In this document: positions 55,679 through 63,443 of the stretch, piece after piece
Layout of the letters: each line of letters opens with the position of its first letter
How positions within the stretch are numbered: position 1 is the first letter of the stretch
Notes under the pieces: model-generated
The model's database searches: none
What the model saw: the letters and a program-made list of their open reading frames with translations, nothing else
What the model was told of the DNA's origin: nothing
NCBI RefSeq assembly: GCF_002858925.1
Contig: NZ_PJRS01000023.1
Span: 1-64,000, forward strand
DNA length: 64,000 bases
Origin: Caulobacter zeae
GTDB taxonomy: Bacteria > Pseudomonadota > Alphaproteobacteria > Caulobacterales > Caulobacteraceae
Direction of reading: 5' to 3'
Made by a program: the position numbers and the translations under genes

Positions 55679-55751
55679 CGAAACGGCAGGCTTCGCGCCA
55701 CGCCTCCTGACCGATAGCCTCCCCGAAACACGACCTGGGGAGGCAAGACCG

Positions 55752-56168
55752 ATGAACACGATGATCGCGCCGGTGCTGGCGCTGGTGAGCTGGACGCTGG
55801 TGATGTGGGCGTGGATGTACGCCCAGCGCCTGCCGGCGATGACCAAGGCCGGGATCAAGCCGCAGGACGCGCGGTTTCCCGGCGCGCTGGACGTGCTGCC
55901 CGACCATGCCCGGCAGGCGGCCCACAACTACAACCACCTGATGGAGCAGCCGACGATCTTCTACGCGGCGGCCCTGGCGATCTTCGTCGCCGGCCATGGC
56001 GACGCGACGGCCGTGGCCCTGGCCTGGACCTATGTCGCCCTGCGGATCGTGCACAGCCTGGTGCAGGCCAGCGTCAACATCGTGATGGCGCGCTTCCTGG
56101 CGTTCGCCCTGTCGAGCCTGGTGCTGGTGGCGCTGGTGGCGCGGGAGTGGGTGAGGCTGGCGGGGTGA
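55752..56168 (+). CDS. MAPEG family membrane protein
   Basis: A 138-residue, four-helix membrane protein of the eicosanoid and glutathione metabolism family. Motifs are AHNYNHLMEQPTIFYAAALA and VALRIVHSLVQASVNIVMARF, the latter typical of bacterial MAPEG. Activity unknown. GGGGAGG lies nine bases upstream of the ATG. Starts 73 bases after rnhA. Confidence 0.9.
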   Translation: MNTMIAPVLALVSWTLVMWAWMYAQRLPAMTKAGIKPQDARFPGALDVLPDHARQAAHNYNHLMEQPTIFYAAALAIFVAGHGDATAVALAWTYVALRIVHSLVQASVNIVMARFLAFALSSLVLVALVAREWVRLAG

Positions 56169-56183
56169 GGGCCGCAAACCTGA

Positions 56184-56247
56184 CCCCTCTCTCTCTTCGA
56201 GAGAGGGAGGGGCCCGCCGCGAAGCGGCGGGAGGGTGAGAGGTTTCA
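56184..56247. repeat. family A repeat, left of the DUF559 gene
   Basis: cccctctctctcttcgagag ... ggcccgccgcgaagcggcggg ... gagggtgagaggttt: two strong hairpins. It is the reverse complement of the copy at 56654-56713, so the pair frames the next gene in inverted order. Confidence 0.85.
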
Positions 56248-56313
56248 CCGACAGCAGGAAAATCCCCATTCCTTCGGTTGCGCCGCTTTCACGAGCGAGC
56301 CGAAGCTGACGTC

Positions 56314-56655
56314 ATGAACAGGGCAGTCAACGCCCGCAGGCTTCGCCGGGATCAGACCCTCGCGGAAAAGGCGCTTTGGAAGCTCGTCCGCAACCGTCGC
56401 CTCGGCGACTTCAAATTCCTGCGGCAGCTTCCGATCGACCGCTACTTCGCCGACTTCGTCTGCGAGGCTGGAAAGCTGATCGTCGAGCTGGACGGTGCGG
56501 CCCACGATGGACGCGAAGATCCCGACGCGCGGCGCACGCAAATCCTGGAACTGTTCGGATACATGGTCCTGAGGTTCCCGAACGAGCGCGTTCTGGCCGA
56601 TCCCGGCGGTGTCGCCGATGACATACTGGCGGTGCTTGGTTCGACGAGGCTGTAA
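56314..56655 (+). CDS. DUF559 (Vsr-like endonuclease-fold) protein
   Basis: A 113-residue protein of the DUF559 family: MNRAVNARRLRRDQTLAEKALWKLVRNRRLGDFKFLRQLPIDRYFADFVC, then KLIVELDGAAHDGREDPDARRTQILELFGYMVLRFPN. The E-L-D-G followed by D-A-R-R matches the nuclease-like core (PD-(D/E)XK/Vsr fold) expected for DNA cleavage, but no activity has been shown that I know. A TTG 12 codons upstream is an alternative start. It lies between inverted family A repeats, and its stop codon overlaps the right one. Confidence 0.87.
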   Translation: MNRAVNARRLRRDQTLAEKALWKLVRNRRLGDFKFLRQLPIDRYFADFVCEAGKLIVELDGAAHDGREDPDARRTQILELFGYMVLRFPNERVLADPGGVADDILAVLGSTRL

Positions 56656-56713
56656 CCTCTCACCCTCCCACCGCCTGCGGCGGCGGGCCCCTCCCTCTCT
56701 CTAAGAGAGAGGG
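56654..56713. repeat. family A repeat, right of the DUF559 gene
   Basis: aacctctcaccctcccaccg ... cctgcggcggcgggcccctc ... cctctctctaagagagaggg. Inverted relative to the left copy at 56184. It begins within the DUF559 stop codon and ends 14 bases before the nudC stop. Confidence 0.85.
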
Positions 56714-56727
56714 CTCAGGAAGCCCCC

Positions 56728-57672
56728 TCACCCCTCGCTCTCGCACCAGGTCTTGATCAGCTGGTGCGCGATGGCCAGCGTCGGGGGGGCGAAGGCGTCT
56801 TCGATCTCGCCGCGGATCAGGGCCTTGGCCTCGTCCTTGTCGAACCAGCGGACGGCTTCCAGCTCGGTCTGGTCGGGGGCGGCCTGGTCGCTGTCGACCT
56901 CGGCGATCATGCCCATCATCAGCGAGGCGGGGAACGGCCAGGGCTGGCTGGAGTGGTAGCGGACCTTGACAGCCACCAGGCCGGCCTCTTCCTTCAGCTC
57001 GCGGGCGCAGGCCTCCTCGATGGTCTCGCCTGGCTCGACGAAGCCGGCCAGGGCCGAGAACATGCCGGCGGGCCAGGCCGCCTGGCGGCCCAGCAGGCAC
57101 TTGCCGCCATGCACGGCCAGCATGATCGCCACCGGATCGGTGCGCGGGAAATGCTCGGCGTGGCAGGACGGGCAGATGCGCTTCCAGCCGCCGTCGGCGA
57201 TGTCGCTCTTGTTGCCGCAGTTGGCGCAGAACGGGTGCTTGCGCCGCCATTCGAACATCGACTTGGCGGTGGCCAGGATGCCGGCGTCGGGCGCGGGCAG
57301 GGTCGCGGCCGCGCCGCGCAGATCCTCGAACCGGCCAAGCCCCTGAAGCGCGCCCTCGGACGGATCGGCCGCGCCCTCCAGGTCGACGGCGAAGACGGCG
57401 ATGTCCTTCCACAGGCCCATGAACAGCAGGCGCTCGTCGGTGCCGGCCAGTTCCTTGGCCATGTCTGCGCGCAGATAGGCGATCTGGACGCCCGTCGGCT
57501 CGTCGTCGGCTAAAGGCGAATCCTCGACCAGGACCTTGCCGTTCCAGACGGCGACGGCCAGGGACTGGGGGTCCTCCAGCTTCTCGGCGATCCAGCTGGC
57601 GTCGCCTCGGCGCTCGCCGGCGCGGTCAAGCGGATTGCCCGCGAAGATGTTGACGATCTCGGAAAGCGGCAT
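56728..57672 (-). CDS. nudC: NAD(+)/NADH pyrophosphatase (RNA-decapping)
   Basis: Nudix hydrolase that splits NAD(H) and can remove NAD caps from RNA. 314 residues: N-terminal domain, a zinc ribbon with C149, C152, C167 and C170, and a Nudix box over residues 210-232. The SQPWPFPASLMMG motif is specific to NudC. The start MPLSEIVNIFAGNPLDR is family-like; a longer frame upstream is not. Confidence 0.95.
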   Translation of the reverse strand: MPLSEIVNIFAGNPLDRAGERRGDASWIAEKLEDPQSLAVAVWNGKVLVEDSPLADDEPTGVQIAYLRADMAKELAGTDERLLFMGLWKDIAVFAVDLEGAADPSEGALQGLGRFEDLRGAAATLPAPDAGILATAKSMFEWRRKHPFCANCGNKSDIADGGWKRICPSCHAEHFPRTDPVAIMLAVHGGKCLLGRQAAWPAGMFSALAGFVEPGETIEEACARELKEEAGLVAVKVRYHSSQPWPFPASLMMGMIAEVDSDQAAPDQTELEAVRWFDKDEAKALIRGEIEDAFAPPTLAIAHQLIKTWCESEG

Positions 57673-57819
57673 GGGTCGATTCTGTAGAGGCTGGCCGGGC
57701 AAAGTGTAAGGGGTTTTGGCGTCCGGCGCCCGCCCAGCGAAGGCCGGCGACAAAGAGTCGTCACGGGGCGGAGCGCTTGGCGCTTGCATATCGCGCGATG
57801 AGTCGCGATATACCCCCTC

Positions 57820-57913
57820 GGAGATCGGCGACGGACGATGGCCTCGCCAACCTGGTCAGGGCCGGAAGGCAGCAGCCACAACGAGATCACCCTCGGGTCG
57901 CCCGCCGGTCTCC
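57820..57913 (+). ncRNA. ffs: signal recognition particle RNA (4.5S, small bacterial type)
   Basis: The core GTCAGGGCCGGAAGGCAGCA (57857-57876) is the universal SRP domain IV loop. The ends pair: GGAGA at 57820 with TCTCC at 57909-57913, and inner CGGCG with CGCCG. Length about 94 nucleotides fits the short bacterial form. The gene lies between nudC and dnaX; ends are approximate, set by the outermost pairing. Confidence 0.93.
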
Positions 57914-57999
57914 ACCTTACCCCTTAAATTCTGTCAGCAGACGCGATGCGGCCGCCCGCGAGCCTTTTGCCGCGCCGCCCGACGCTCTAGACTGCGCCC

Positions 58000-59841
58000 A
58001 TGGCCGACCACGACCTCACGCCCGATTCCGCTCCGCCCTGGGACGAGCCCGCGTTCGAGCGCGAGGAGGCGCCCGAGCGCGACGAGAACACGGCCGACAT
58101 CTTCGGCGAGGCGCCGCCCGCCCCTGCCCCCGTGGCGGCCAAGCCGCTGCCCGAGCCGGAAGCCGAAGAGGCCGGCGCGGCCTATACCGTGCTGGCCCGC
58201 AAGTACCGCCCGCGCACCTTCGAGGACCTGATCGGCCAGGAGGCCATGGTCCGCACCCTGGCCAACGCGTTCACCACCGGCCGCATCGCCCACGCCTTCA
58301 TGCTCACCGGCGTCCGCGGGGTCGGCAAGACCACCACCGCCCGCCTGCTGGCCCGGGCCCTGAACTACGAGAGCGACACCGTCCACGGCCCGTCGGTCGA
58401 CCTTTCCACCGAAGGCCGCCATTGCCGGGCCATCATCGAGGGCCGGCACATGGACGTGCTGGAACTCGACGCCGCCAGCCGCACCAAGGTCGACGAGATG
58501 CGCGAGCTGCTGGACGGGGTGCGCTACGCCCCCGTCGAGGCGCGCTACAAGGTCTACATCATCGACGAAGTGCACATGCTGTCGACGGCGGCGTTCAACG
58601 CGCTGCTGAAGACGCTGGAAGAGCCGCCGCCGCACGCCAAGTTCATCTTCGCCACCACCGAGATCCGCAAGGTTCCAGTGACGATCCTGTCGCGGACCCA
58701 GCGCTTCGACCTGCGCCGGATCGAGCCGGACGTGCTGGCCAAGCACTTCGACCGCATCTCGCAGCGCGAAGGCGCCAGGATCGATCCCGACGCCCTGGCC
58801 CTGATCGCCCGCGCGGCCGAGGGCTCGGCCCGTGACGGCCTGTCGCTGCTCGACCAGGCCATCGTCCAGACCGAGCGCGGCCAGACGGTCACCGCCGCCG
58901 TGGTGCGCGACATGCTGGGCCTGGCCGACCGCAGCCAGACCATTGCCCTGTTCGAACAGGTGATGAGCGGCAAGCCGGGCGAGGCCCTGACCACCTTCCG
59001 CCAGCTGTGGGGCTTCGGCGCCGACCCGGTGGTGGTGATGCTCGACCTTTTGGACCACTGCCACGCCGCCTCGGTAGCCAAGGCGCTGGGCCCCGAGGCC
59101 CTGTCCATGCCCAAGGAGCAGGCCGCGCGCCTGACCTCGGTCGGCGCCCAGACCAGCGCCGGGACCATGGCGCGCCTGTGGCAGATGCTGCTCAAGGCCC
59201 ATGACGAGGTGCGCCGCGCGCCCGACGCCATGGCCGCCGCCGAGATGGCGATCATCCGCCTGTGCTACGCCGCCGACCTGCCGGGCCCGGAGGATGCGCT
59301 GAAGGCCCTGCGCGACGGCGGCAATCCGGGCGCTGGTCCGGGCGGCGGCGTCGCCGTGGGCGGGGGCGCGGCGCCGGGCGGAGCCGTCTCGGCCGCGCCG
59401 CGCGCCATGGCCGCCGTCGGCGCCGCCCCGGCCGCCCCCGTGCTGGCCTCGTTCGACGACGTGCTGAAGCTGATCGCCGAGAAGCGCGACATCGGTCTTC
59501 GCCTCGACGTCGAGCAGTTCGTCCGCCCGATCAGCTTCCGCCCCGGCGCCATCACCTTCGAGGCCGCCCCCGGCGCGCCCGGCAACCTGGCCGGACGCCT
59601 GGTCCGCGCGCTGAAGGAATGGACCGGCCAGCCCTGGCTGATCGCCGCCGAGGGCGGCGGCGGGGCCGAAAGCCTGATGGAGCGCCAGAAGCGCGAGGAG
59701 CGCGAAGCCCTGGCCGCCATCAAGTCCGATCCGTTCGTGGCCTCGGTGCTGTCGGCCTTCCCCGGAACCGAGATCGTCGAGATCCGCAAGGTCCTGGCCC
59801 CCGAACCCGCGCCGATCGAGCCGGACGAGGCGGAGGACTGA
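58000..59841 (+). CDS. dnaX: DNA polymerase III subunits gamma/tau
   Basis: Clamp-loader ATPase that ties the polymerase core to the loader. 613 residues: acidic N-terminal extension (1-60), AAA+ domain with Walker A GVRGVGKTT at 104-112, Walker B YIIDEVH near 186-192 and SRC-like TILSRTQRFD; then clamp-loader helical domains, a Gly/Ala-rich linker (residues 440-480) and the tau C-terminal domain. The zinc site common in other bacteria is reduced to one cysteine (C142). No slippery frameshift site was seen. The gene follows the SRP RNA gene and is followed by ybaB and recR. Confidence 0.96.
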   Translation: MADHDLTPDSAPPWDEPAFEREEAPERDENTADIFGEAPPAPAPVAAKPLPEPEAEEAGAAYTVLARKYRPRTFEDLIGQEAMVRTLANAFTTGRIAHAFMLTGVRGVGKTTTARLLARALNYESDTVHGPSVDLSTEGRHCRAIIEGRHMDVLELDAASRTKVDEMRELLDGVRYAPVEARYKVYIIDEVHMLSTAAFNALLKTLEEPPPHAKFIFATTEIRKVPVTILSRTQRFDLRRIEPDVLAKHFDRISQREGARIDPDALALIARAAEGSARDGLSLLDQAIVQTERGQTVTAAVVRDMLGLADRSQTIALFEQVMSGKPGEALTTFRQLWGFGADPVVVMLDLLDHCHAASVAKALGPEALSMPKEQAARLTSVGAQTSAGTMARLWQMLLKAHDEVRRAPDAMAAAEMAIIRLCYAADLPGPEDALKALRDGGNPGAGPGGGVAVGGGAAPGGAVSAAPRAMAAVGAAPAAPVLASFDDVLKLIAEKRDIGLRLDVEQFVRPISFRPGAITFEAAPGAPGNLAGRLVRALKEWTGQPWLIAAEGGGGAESLMERQKREEREALAAIKSDPFVASVLSAFPGTEIVEIRKVLAPEPAPIEPDEAED

Positions 59842-59847
59842 TTTTTC

Positions 59848-59873
59848 CCCTTCCCCCTCGATGGGGGAGGGAA
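59848..59873. repeat. single family B arm between dnaX and ybaB
   Basis: ccttccccctcgatggggga matches one arm of the family B inverted repeats; the second arm is missing. It lies in the 52-base gap between dnaX and ybaB. Confidence 0.6.
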
Positions 59874-59893
59874 CTTCGAACGAGGAGCAGACC

Positions 59894-60223
59894 ATGAAAG
59901 ACCTCAGCGGCCTGATGAAGCAGGCCCAGGCCATGCAGCAGAAGCTGGCCGACGCCCAGGCCCGCCTCGCCGAGGTGGTCATCGAAGGCACCGCCGGCGG
60001 CGGCATGGTCACCGTCACCTTGTCGGGCGGCGGCGACCTGAAGAAGGTCGTGCTGGACGACAGCCTGATCGAGCCGGGCGAGGGCGAGGTCATCGCCGAC
60101 CTGATCGTCGCCGCCCACGCCGACGCCAAGAAGAAGCTGGAAGCCAAGCAGGCCCAGATGATGCAGGAAGCCGCCGGCCCGATGGCCGGCCTGATGGGCG
60201 GCATGCCCGGGATGAAGTTCTGA
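59894..60223 (+). CDS. YbaB/EbfC family nucleoid-associated protein
   Basis: DNA-binding protein that forms tweezer-like dimers, 109 residues. MKDLSGLMKQAQAMQQKL, VIEGTAGGGMVTVTLSGGGDLKKV and LIVAAHADAKKKLEAKQAQMM are typical. GAGGAG precedes the ATG. The order dnaX-ybaB-recR is conserved in many bacteria. Confidence 0.95.
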   Translation: MKDLSGLMKQAQAMQQKLADAQARLAEVVIEGTAGGGMVTVTLSGGGDLKKVVLDDSLIEPGEGEVIADLIVAAHADAKKKLEAKQAQMMQEAAGPMAGLMGGMPGMKF

Positions 60224-60237
60224 TTTCGGACGCGAAA

Positions 60238-60326
60238 ACCTCGTCCTTCGACAAGCTCAGGATGAGGTTTTCTACTGACGCGGCGTAATTTTGGTCCTCA
60301 CCCTGAGCTTGTCGAAGGGCGAGGAC
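60238..60326. repeat. family F (REP-like) inverted pair in the ybaB-recR gap
   Basis: tcgacaagctcaggatgagg at 60248 and accctgagcttgtcgaaggg at 60299 in opposite orientation. The pair lies inside an otherwise conserved operon, ending about 27 bases before recR. Confidence 0.85.
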
Positions 60327-60352
60327 CACGCACTGCCTGAACAAGAGAGACA

Positions 60353-60955
60353 ATGGCCGCCTCCGCCGGACCAGAGATCGAGCGCCTGATCGCCTTGCTG
60401 TCGAAGCTGCCGGGCCTTGGACCGCGCTCGGGCCGGCGGGCGGCCCTGGCCCTGCTGAAGAAGCGCGACACGCTACTGGCGCCGCTGTCGGCGGCGATGG
60501 CCGACGCCCAGGCCAAGGTGAAGACCTGCTCCACCTGCGGCTCGCTGGACACCACCGATCCCTGCGCGGTGTGCGCAGACGGCTCGCGCGACGTGCGCCT
60601 GCTGTGCGTGGTCGAGGAGGTCGGCTCGGTGTGGGCCATGGAGCGCGGCGGCTCGTTCAAGGGCCGCTACCACGTTCTGGGCGGCCTGCTGTCGGCGCTG
60701 GACGGCGTGGGTCCCGAGACCCTGCGGGTGGGCGAGCTGCTGGAGCGGGCTTCCAGCGGCGAGGTCGCCGAGGTGATCCTGGCCCTGCCGGCCACGGTCG
60801 ACGGCCAGACCACCGCCCACTACCTGGCCGATCGCCTGGCCAACACCAATGTGCCGGTGACCATGCTGGCGCGGGGCGTTCCCGTCGGCGGCGACCTCGA
60901 CTGGCTCGACGACGGCACGATCGCCCAGGCGCTGCGGGCCAGACGGCCGGCCTAA
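60353..60955 (+). CDS. recR: recombination mediator protein RecR
   Basis: Helps RecO load RecA on single-stranded DNA. 200 residues: helix-hairpin-helix ([14 protein letters not shown]), zinc finger [16 protein letters not shown], and a Toprim domain with [36 protein letters not shown] lies before the ATG, which starts 129 bases after ybaB; transcription with dnaX-ybaB is likely if the repeats in between do not stop it. Confidence 0.96.
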   Translation: MAASAGPEIERLIALLSKLPGLGPRSGRRAALALLKKRDTLLAPLSAAMADAQAKVKTCSTCGSLDTTDPCAVCADGSRDVRLLCVVEEVGSVWAMERGGSFKGRYHVLGGLLSALDGVGPETLRVGELLERASSGEVAEVILALPATVDGQTTAHYLADRLANTNVPVTMLARGVPVGGDLDWLDDGTIAQALRARRPA

Positions 60956-60958
60956 TGG

Positions 60959-61139
60959 CCCCTCTCCCGTGGGGAGAGGGAGGGGCCCGCGCTGAAAGCG
61001 CGGGAGGGTGAGGGCGTACGCCCTTTCCGGACTGTCCTGAAGACGCGGCGAGGACGACAGCGCGAAACGGCCGCCGTCTAAACCCCTCACCCTCCCAGGC
61101 TCCGCCTGGGCCCCACCCTCTCCCTCTGGGAGAGGGTGC
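60959..61139. repeat. two family A repeats in inverted order, no gene between
   Basis: cctctcccgtggggagaggg ... gcgcgggagggtgaggg at 60959-61014 and cccctcaccctcccaggctc ... ctccctctgggagagggtg at 61083-61139. The arrangement equals the one around the DUF559 gene, but only about 70 bases separate the two copies. Confidence 0.8.
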
Positions 61140-61156
61140 GAAGACGTGGAGAGGTT

Positions 61157-62134
61157 TCAAAAAATGACCACCGCCTTGCCGATCACCCGCCGTTGCGCCA
61201 GCAGGTCGAACGCCTCGCTCCAGCGCTCCAGCGGAAGCTCGGCATGCACGTGCGGTCGGATCGTCCCGGCCTCGGCCATGGTCCAGACGGCGGCCTGGTC
61301 TTCGGCGCCCCTGTCGGGGAACTGACGGCTGTACTCGCCCGCCCGCACGCCCATCACCGAGATCCCCTTGATCAGCGGAATATTGGCCGAGACCGTCGGG
61401 ATCCGGCCCGAGGCGAAGCCGACCACCAAGAGGCGCCCGTCGAAGGCCAGGCACCGCAGGCTCTCGTCGAAGACGTCGCCGCCCACGGGGTCATAGACCA
61501 CGTCGACGCCTCGCCCGCCGGTGATCTCCTTGACCCGGTCGCGGAAACCGCCGGTGACGTTGACGACAGCGTCGGGGGCGTAGAGCCGCGAGACCTGCGC
61601 CAGCTTGTCGTCGGACGCCGAGGCGGCGATCACCTTCGCGCCCATGGCCTTGGCCAGATCGACCGCCGCCAGTCCCACCCCGCCGGCCGCGCCGTGCACC
61701 AGCACCCACTCCCCGGACTGAAGGTTCGCCCGCCGCGCCAGCGCCACCCGCGCGGTGAGATAGGCCGCGCCATAGGACGCCGCCTCGGCGAACGACAGCC
61801 GCGCGGGCTTGGGCTTCAGCGCCCGAGCGGGCACGGCGATGTATTGCGCGAAGGCCCCGGTGCGCGCGCCGCCGACCACCGCCGCGCCGATCTCCAGGCC
61901 CTCGACGCCCTCGCCCAGGACCGCGACCTCGCCGGCGAAGTCGAGGCCGGGGGTGAAGGGCAGGTCCGGCTTCAACTGGTATTCGCCGCGGGTCATCAGC
62001 AGGTCGGGGAAGTTGACGCTGGCGGCCCTGATGCGGACCAGAACCTCGCCGGGGCCGGGCGTCGGGGTCGGGACCTCGCGGACCGCGCAACCGGTGAAGT
62101 CGGGGGCGAGGCGCTCGACGACGAGGGCCTTCAT
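61157..62134 (-). CDS. NADPH:quinone oxidoreductase-type zinc-independent MDR
   Basis: A 325-residue medium-chain reductase of the zeta-crystallin type. It has the N-terminal GroES-like part (TPGPGEVLVRIRAASVNFPDLLMTRGEY), the NADPH-binding GAAGGVGLAAVDLAKAMGAK and no catalytic zinc cysteine pair. Reduces quinones or enoyl-type compounds; substrate unknown. The ATG at 62134 follows AAGGGAG. On the same strand as the hydrolase upstream, with a family B repeat between. Confidence 0.9.
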   Translation of the reverse strand: MKALVVERLAPDFTGCAVREVPTPTPGPGEVLVRIRAASVNFPDLLMTRGEYQLKPDLPFTPGLDFAGEVAVLGEGVEGLEIGAAVVGGARTGAFAQYIAVPARALKPKPARLSFAEAASYGAAYLTARVALARRANLQSGEWVLVHGAAGGVGLAAVDLAKAMGAKVIAASASDDKLAQVSRLYAPDAVVNVTGGFRDRVKEITGGRGVDVVYDPVGGDVFDESLRCLAFDGRLLVVGFASGRIPTVSANIPLIKGISVMGVRAGEYSRQFPDRGAEDQAAVWTMAEAGTIRPHVHAELPLERWSEAFDLLAQRRVIGKAVVIF

Positions 62135-62135
62135 G

Positions 62136-62280
62136 CTCCCTTCCCGTTGGCGGATGGGGGAAGGGTCGGGGATGGGGGTGACCACGAGGATTCAGCCGCA
62201 ATCCGCGAAAAGACGCCGGAGCAGCGGACAGGCCGCTCCACCCCCATCCCACCCCTTCCCCCATCCGCCAACGGGAAGGG
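62136..62280. repeat. long family B inverted repeat
   Basis: ccttcccgttggcggatggg and ccccatccgccaacgggaag form a nearly perfect long inverted repeat around ggaagggtcggggatggggg and its complement, with about 60 bases of spacer. It starts two bases before the oxidoreductase start codon and reaches to three bases from the end of the next gene. The arm supplies the ribosome-binding site of the oxidoreductase. Confidence 0.9.
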
Positions 62281-62282
62281 GT

Positions 62283-63314
62283 TCACTTTTCGATCTCCGC
62301 CCGCACCAGCGCGGCGATCTCGCGGCAGGCGGCGTCGGCCGCCGGCACCGCGCCGGTAAAGGCGGTGAAACCGTGGGCCAGGCTGTCGTAGCAGCGATAG
62401 GTGGTGGGCACGCCGGCCGCGATCAGCCGCTTGGCGTAGGCCTCGCCCTGGTCGACCAGCGGGTCGAAGCCGGCGGTGACGACGATGGCCGGGGCGAGGC
62501 CCGTCAGGTCCGCGGTCTTGTCGGGCGACAGGCGCGGGTCGGCCGGATCGGCCTCGGGACCCATGTAGTGACCCATGAACCACTCCATGATCGGGCGGCT
62601 CAGCGGATAGCTGTCGGCATAGACGCCCATCGACGGCGTCTCGCTGGCCACGTCGACGGCGGGGTAGATCAGGAGCTGGAAGGCCGGCTGGGCCTCGCCC
62701 GCGCGCCGCATCTCCTGGGCCAGCACGGCGGCGAAGTTGCCGCCCATGCTGTCGCCGCCGATCGCGGCCTCTCCCGGCGCCGCGCCGAAGCGGGCGGCGT
62801 TGTCGCGACCCCAGCGATAGGCGGCCAGCACGTCGTCGAGCCCGGCCGGGAAGCGATGGTCCGGCGCCAGGCGGTAGTCGACCGACAGCACGGCGGTCTT
62901 GGCTACGCGCGCCAGGATCCCGCAGAAGGCGTGGCAGGTCTCCAGATCCCCGATCACCCCGCCGCCGAAGTGGGCGAAGACGATCAGCGGCGCGGCGCTG
63001 TCCTGCTCGGCCGGGCGATAGGCGCGGATCGGGATCTGGCCGCCGGGGCCGTCTATCGTCAGGCTCTCGTTGCGCACCCCGACCTCGGGCGGACCCGAAA
63101 CCGCCAGCAACCCCTTAGCGCTGCCCGCCCGCGCCTCTTCCGGCGACAGGGTGGTCATCGACGGCAGGCCCTTGGCCGCGTTGGCGAAGAACTGGAAGCG
63201 CGGATCCAGGGTGCGTCCGCCGCGATAGACGACGCCCCCGCCGCTCAGCGCCCGCAGGATCGGGGTCGGCAGCGACAGGATCGTCTTGAGGACCAGCTTC
63301 TGGACGTCGGCCAT
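62283..63314 (-). CDS. alpha/beta hydrolase, HSL-like esterase
   Basis: A 343-residue esterase of the hormone-sensitive lipase group. The nucleophile elbow is GGDSMGGN, with DPLVDQGEAYAKRL and SLAHGFTAF supplying the acid and the catalytic His. The oxyanion-hole motif is HFGGG, not the usual HGGG. The start MADVQKLVLKTILSLP was preferred to a frame extension that runs into a repeat. Substrate unknown. Confidence 0.9.
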   Translation of the reverse strand: MADVQKLVLKTILSLPTPILRALSGGGVVYRGGRTLDPRFQFFANAAKGLPSMTTLSPEEARAGSAKGLLAVSGPPEVGVRNESLTIDGPGGQIPIRAYRPAEQDSAAPLIVFAHFGGGVIGDLETCHAFCGILARVAKTAVLSVDYRLAPDHRFPAGLDDVLAAYRWGRDNAARFGAAPGEAAIGGDSMGGNFAAVLAQEMRRAGEAQPAFQLLIYPAVDVASETPSMGVYADSYPLSRPIMEWFMGHYMGPEADPADPRLSPDKTADLTGLAPAIVVTAGFDPLVDQGEAYAKRLIAAGVPTTYRCYDSLAHGFTAFTGAVPAADAACREIAALVRAEIEK

Positions 63315-63349
63315 TCGGGGGCTCTTTCTCTCTGCTTCAGCGGAACCGC

Positions 63350-63438
63350 CCTCGTCCTTCGACAAGCTCAGGATGAGGGCTACAGGCAGGTCGGCGGCAG
63401 TAGAAACCTCATCCTGAGCCTGTCGAAGGAGGAGGTTT
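63350..63438. repeat. family F (REP-like) inverted pair
   Basis: ctcgtccttcgacaagctca at 63351 and catcctgagcctgtcgaagg at 63410 in opposite order. It separates the esterase gene from the regulator gene upstream of it. Confidence 0.85.
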
Positions 63439-63443
63439 CGTTC

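Noticed and set aside
58000..59841. Programmed frameshift in dnaX
   Set aside because: No A-rich slippery heptamer with downstream hairpin was seen in the region between the AAA+ part and the tau domain.
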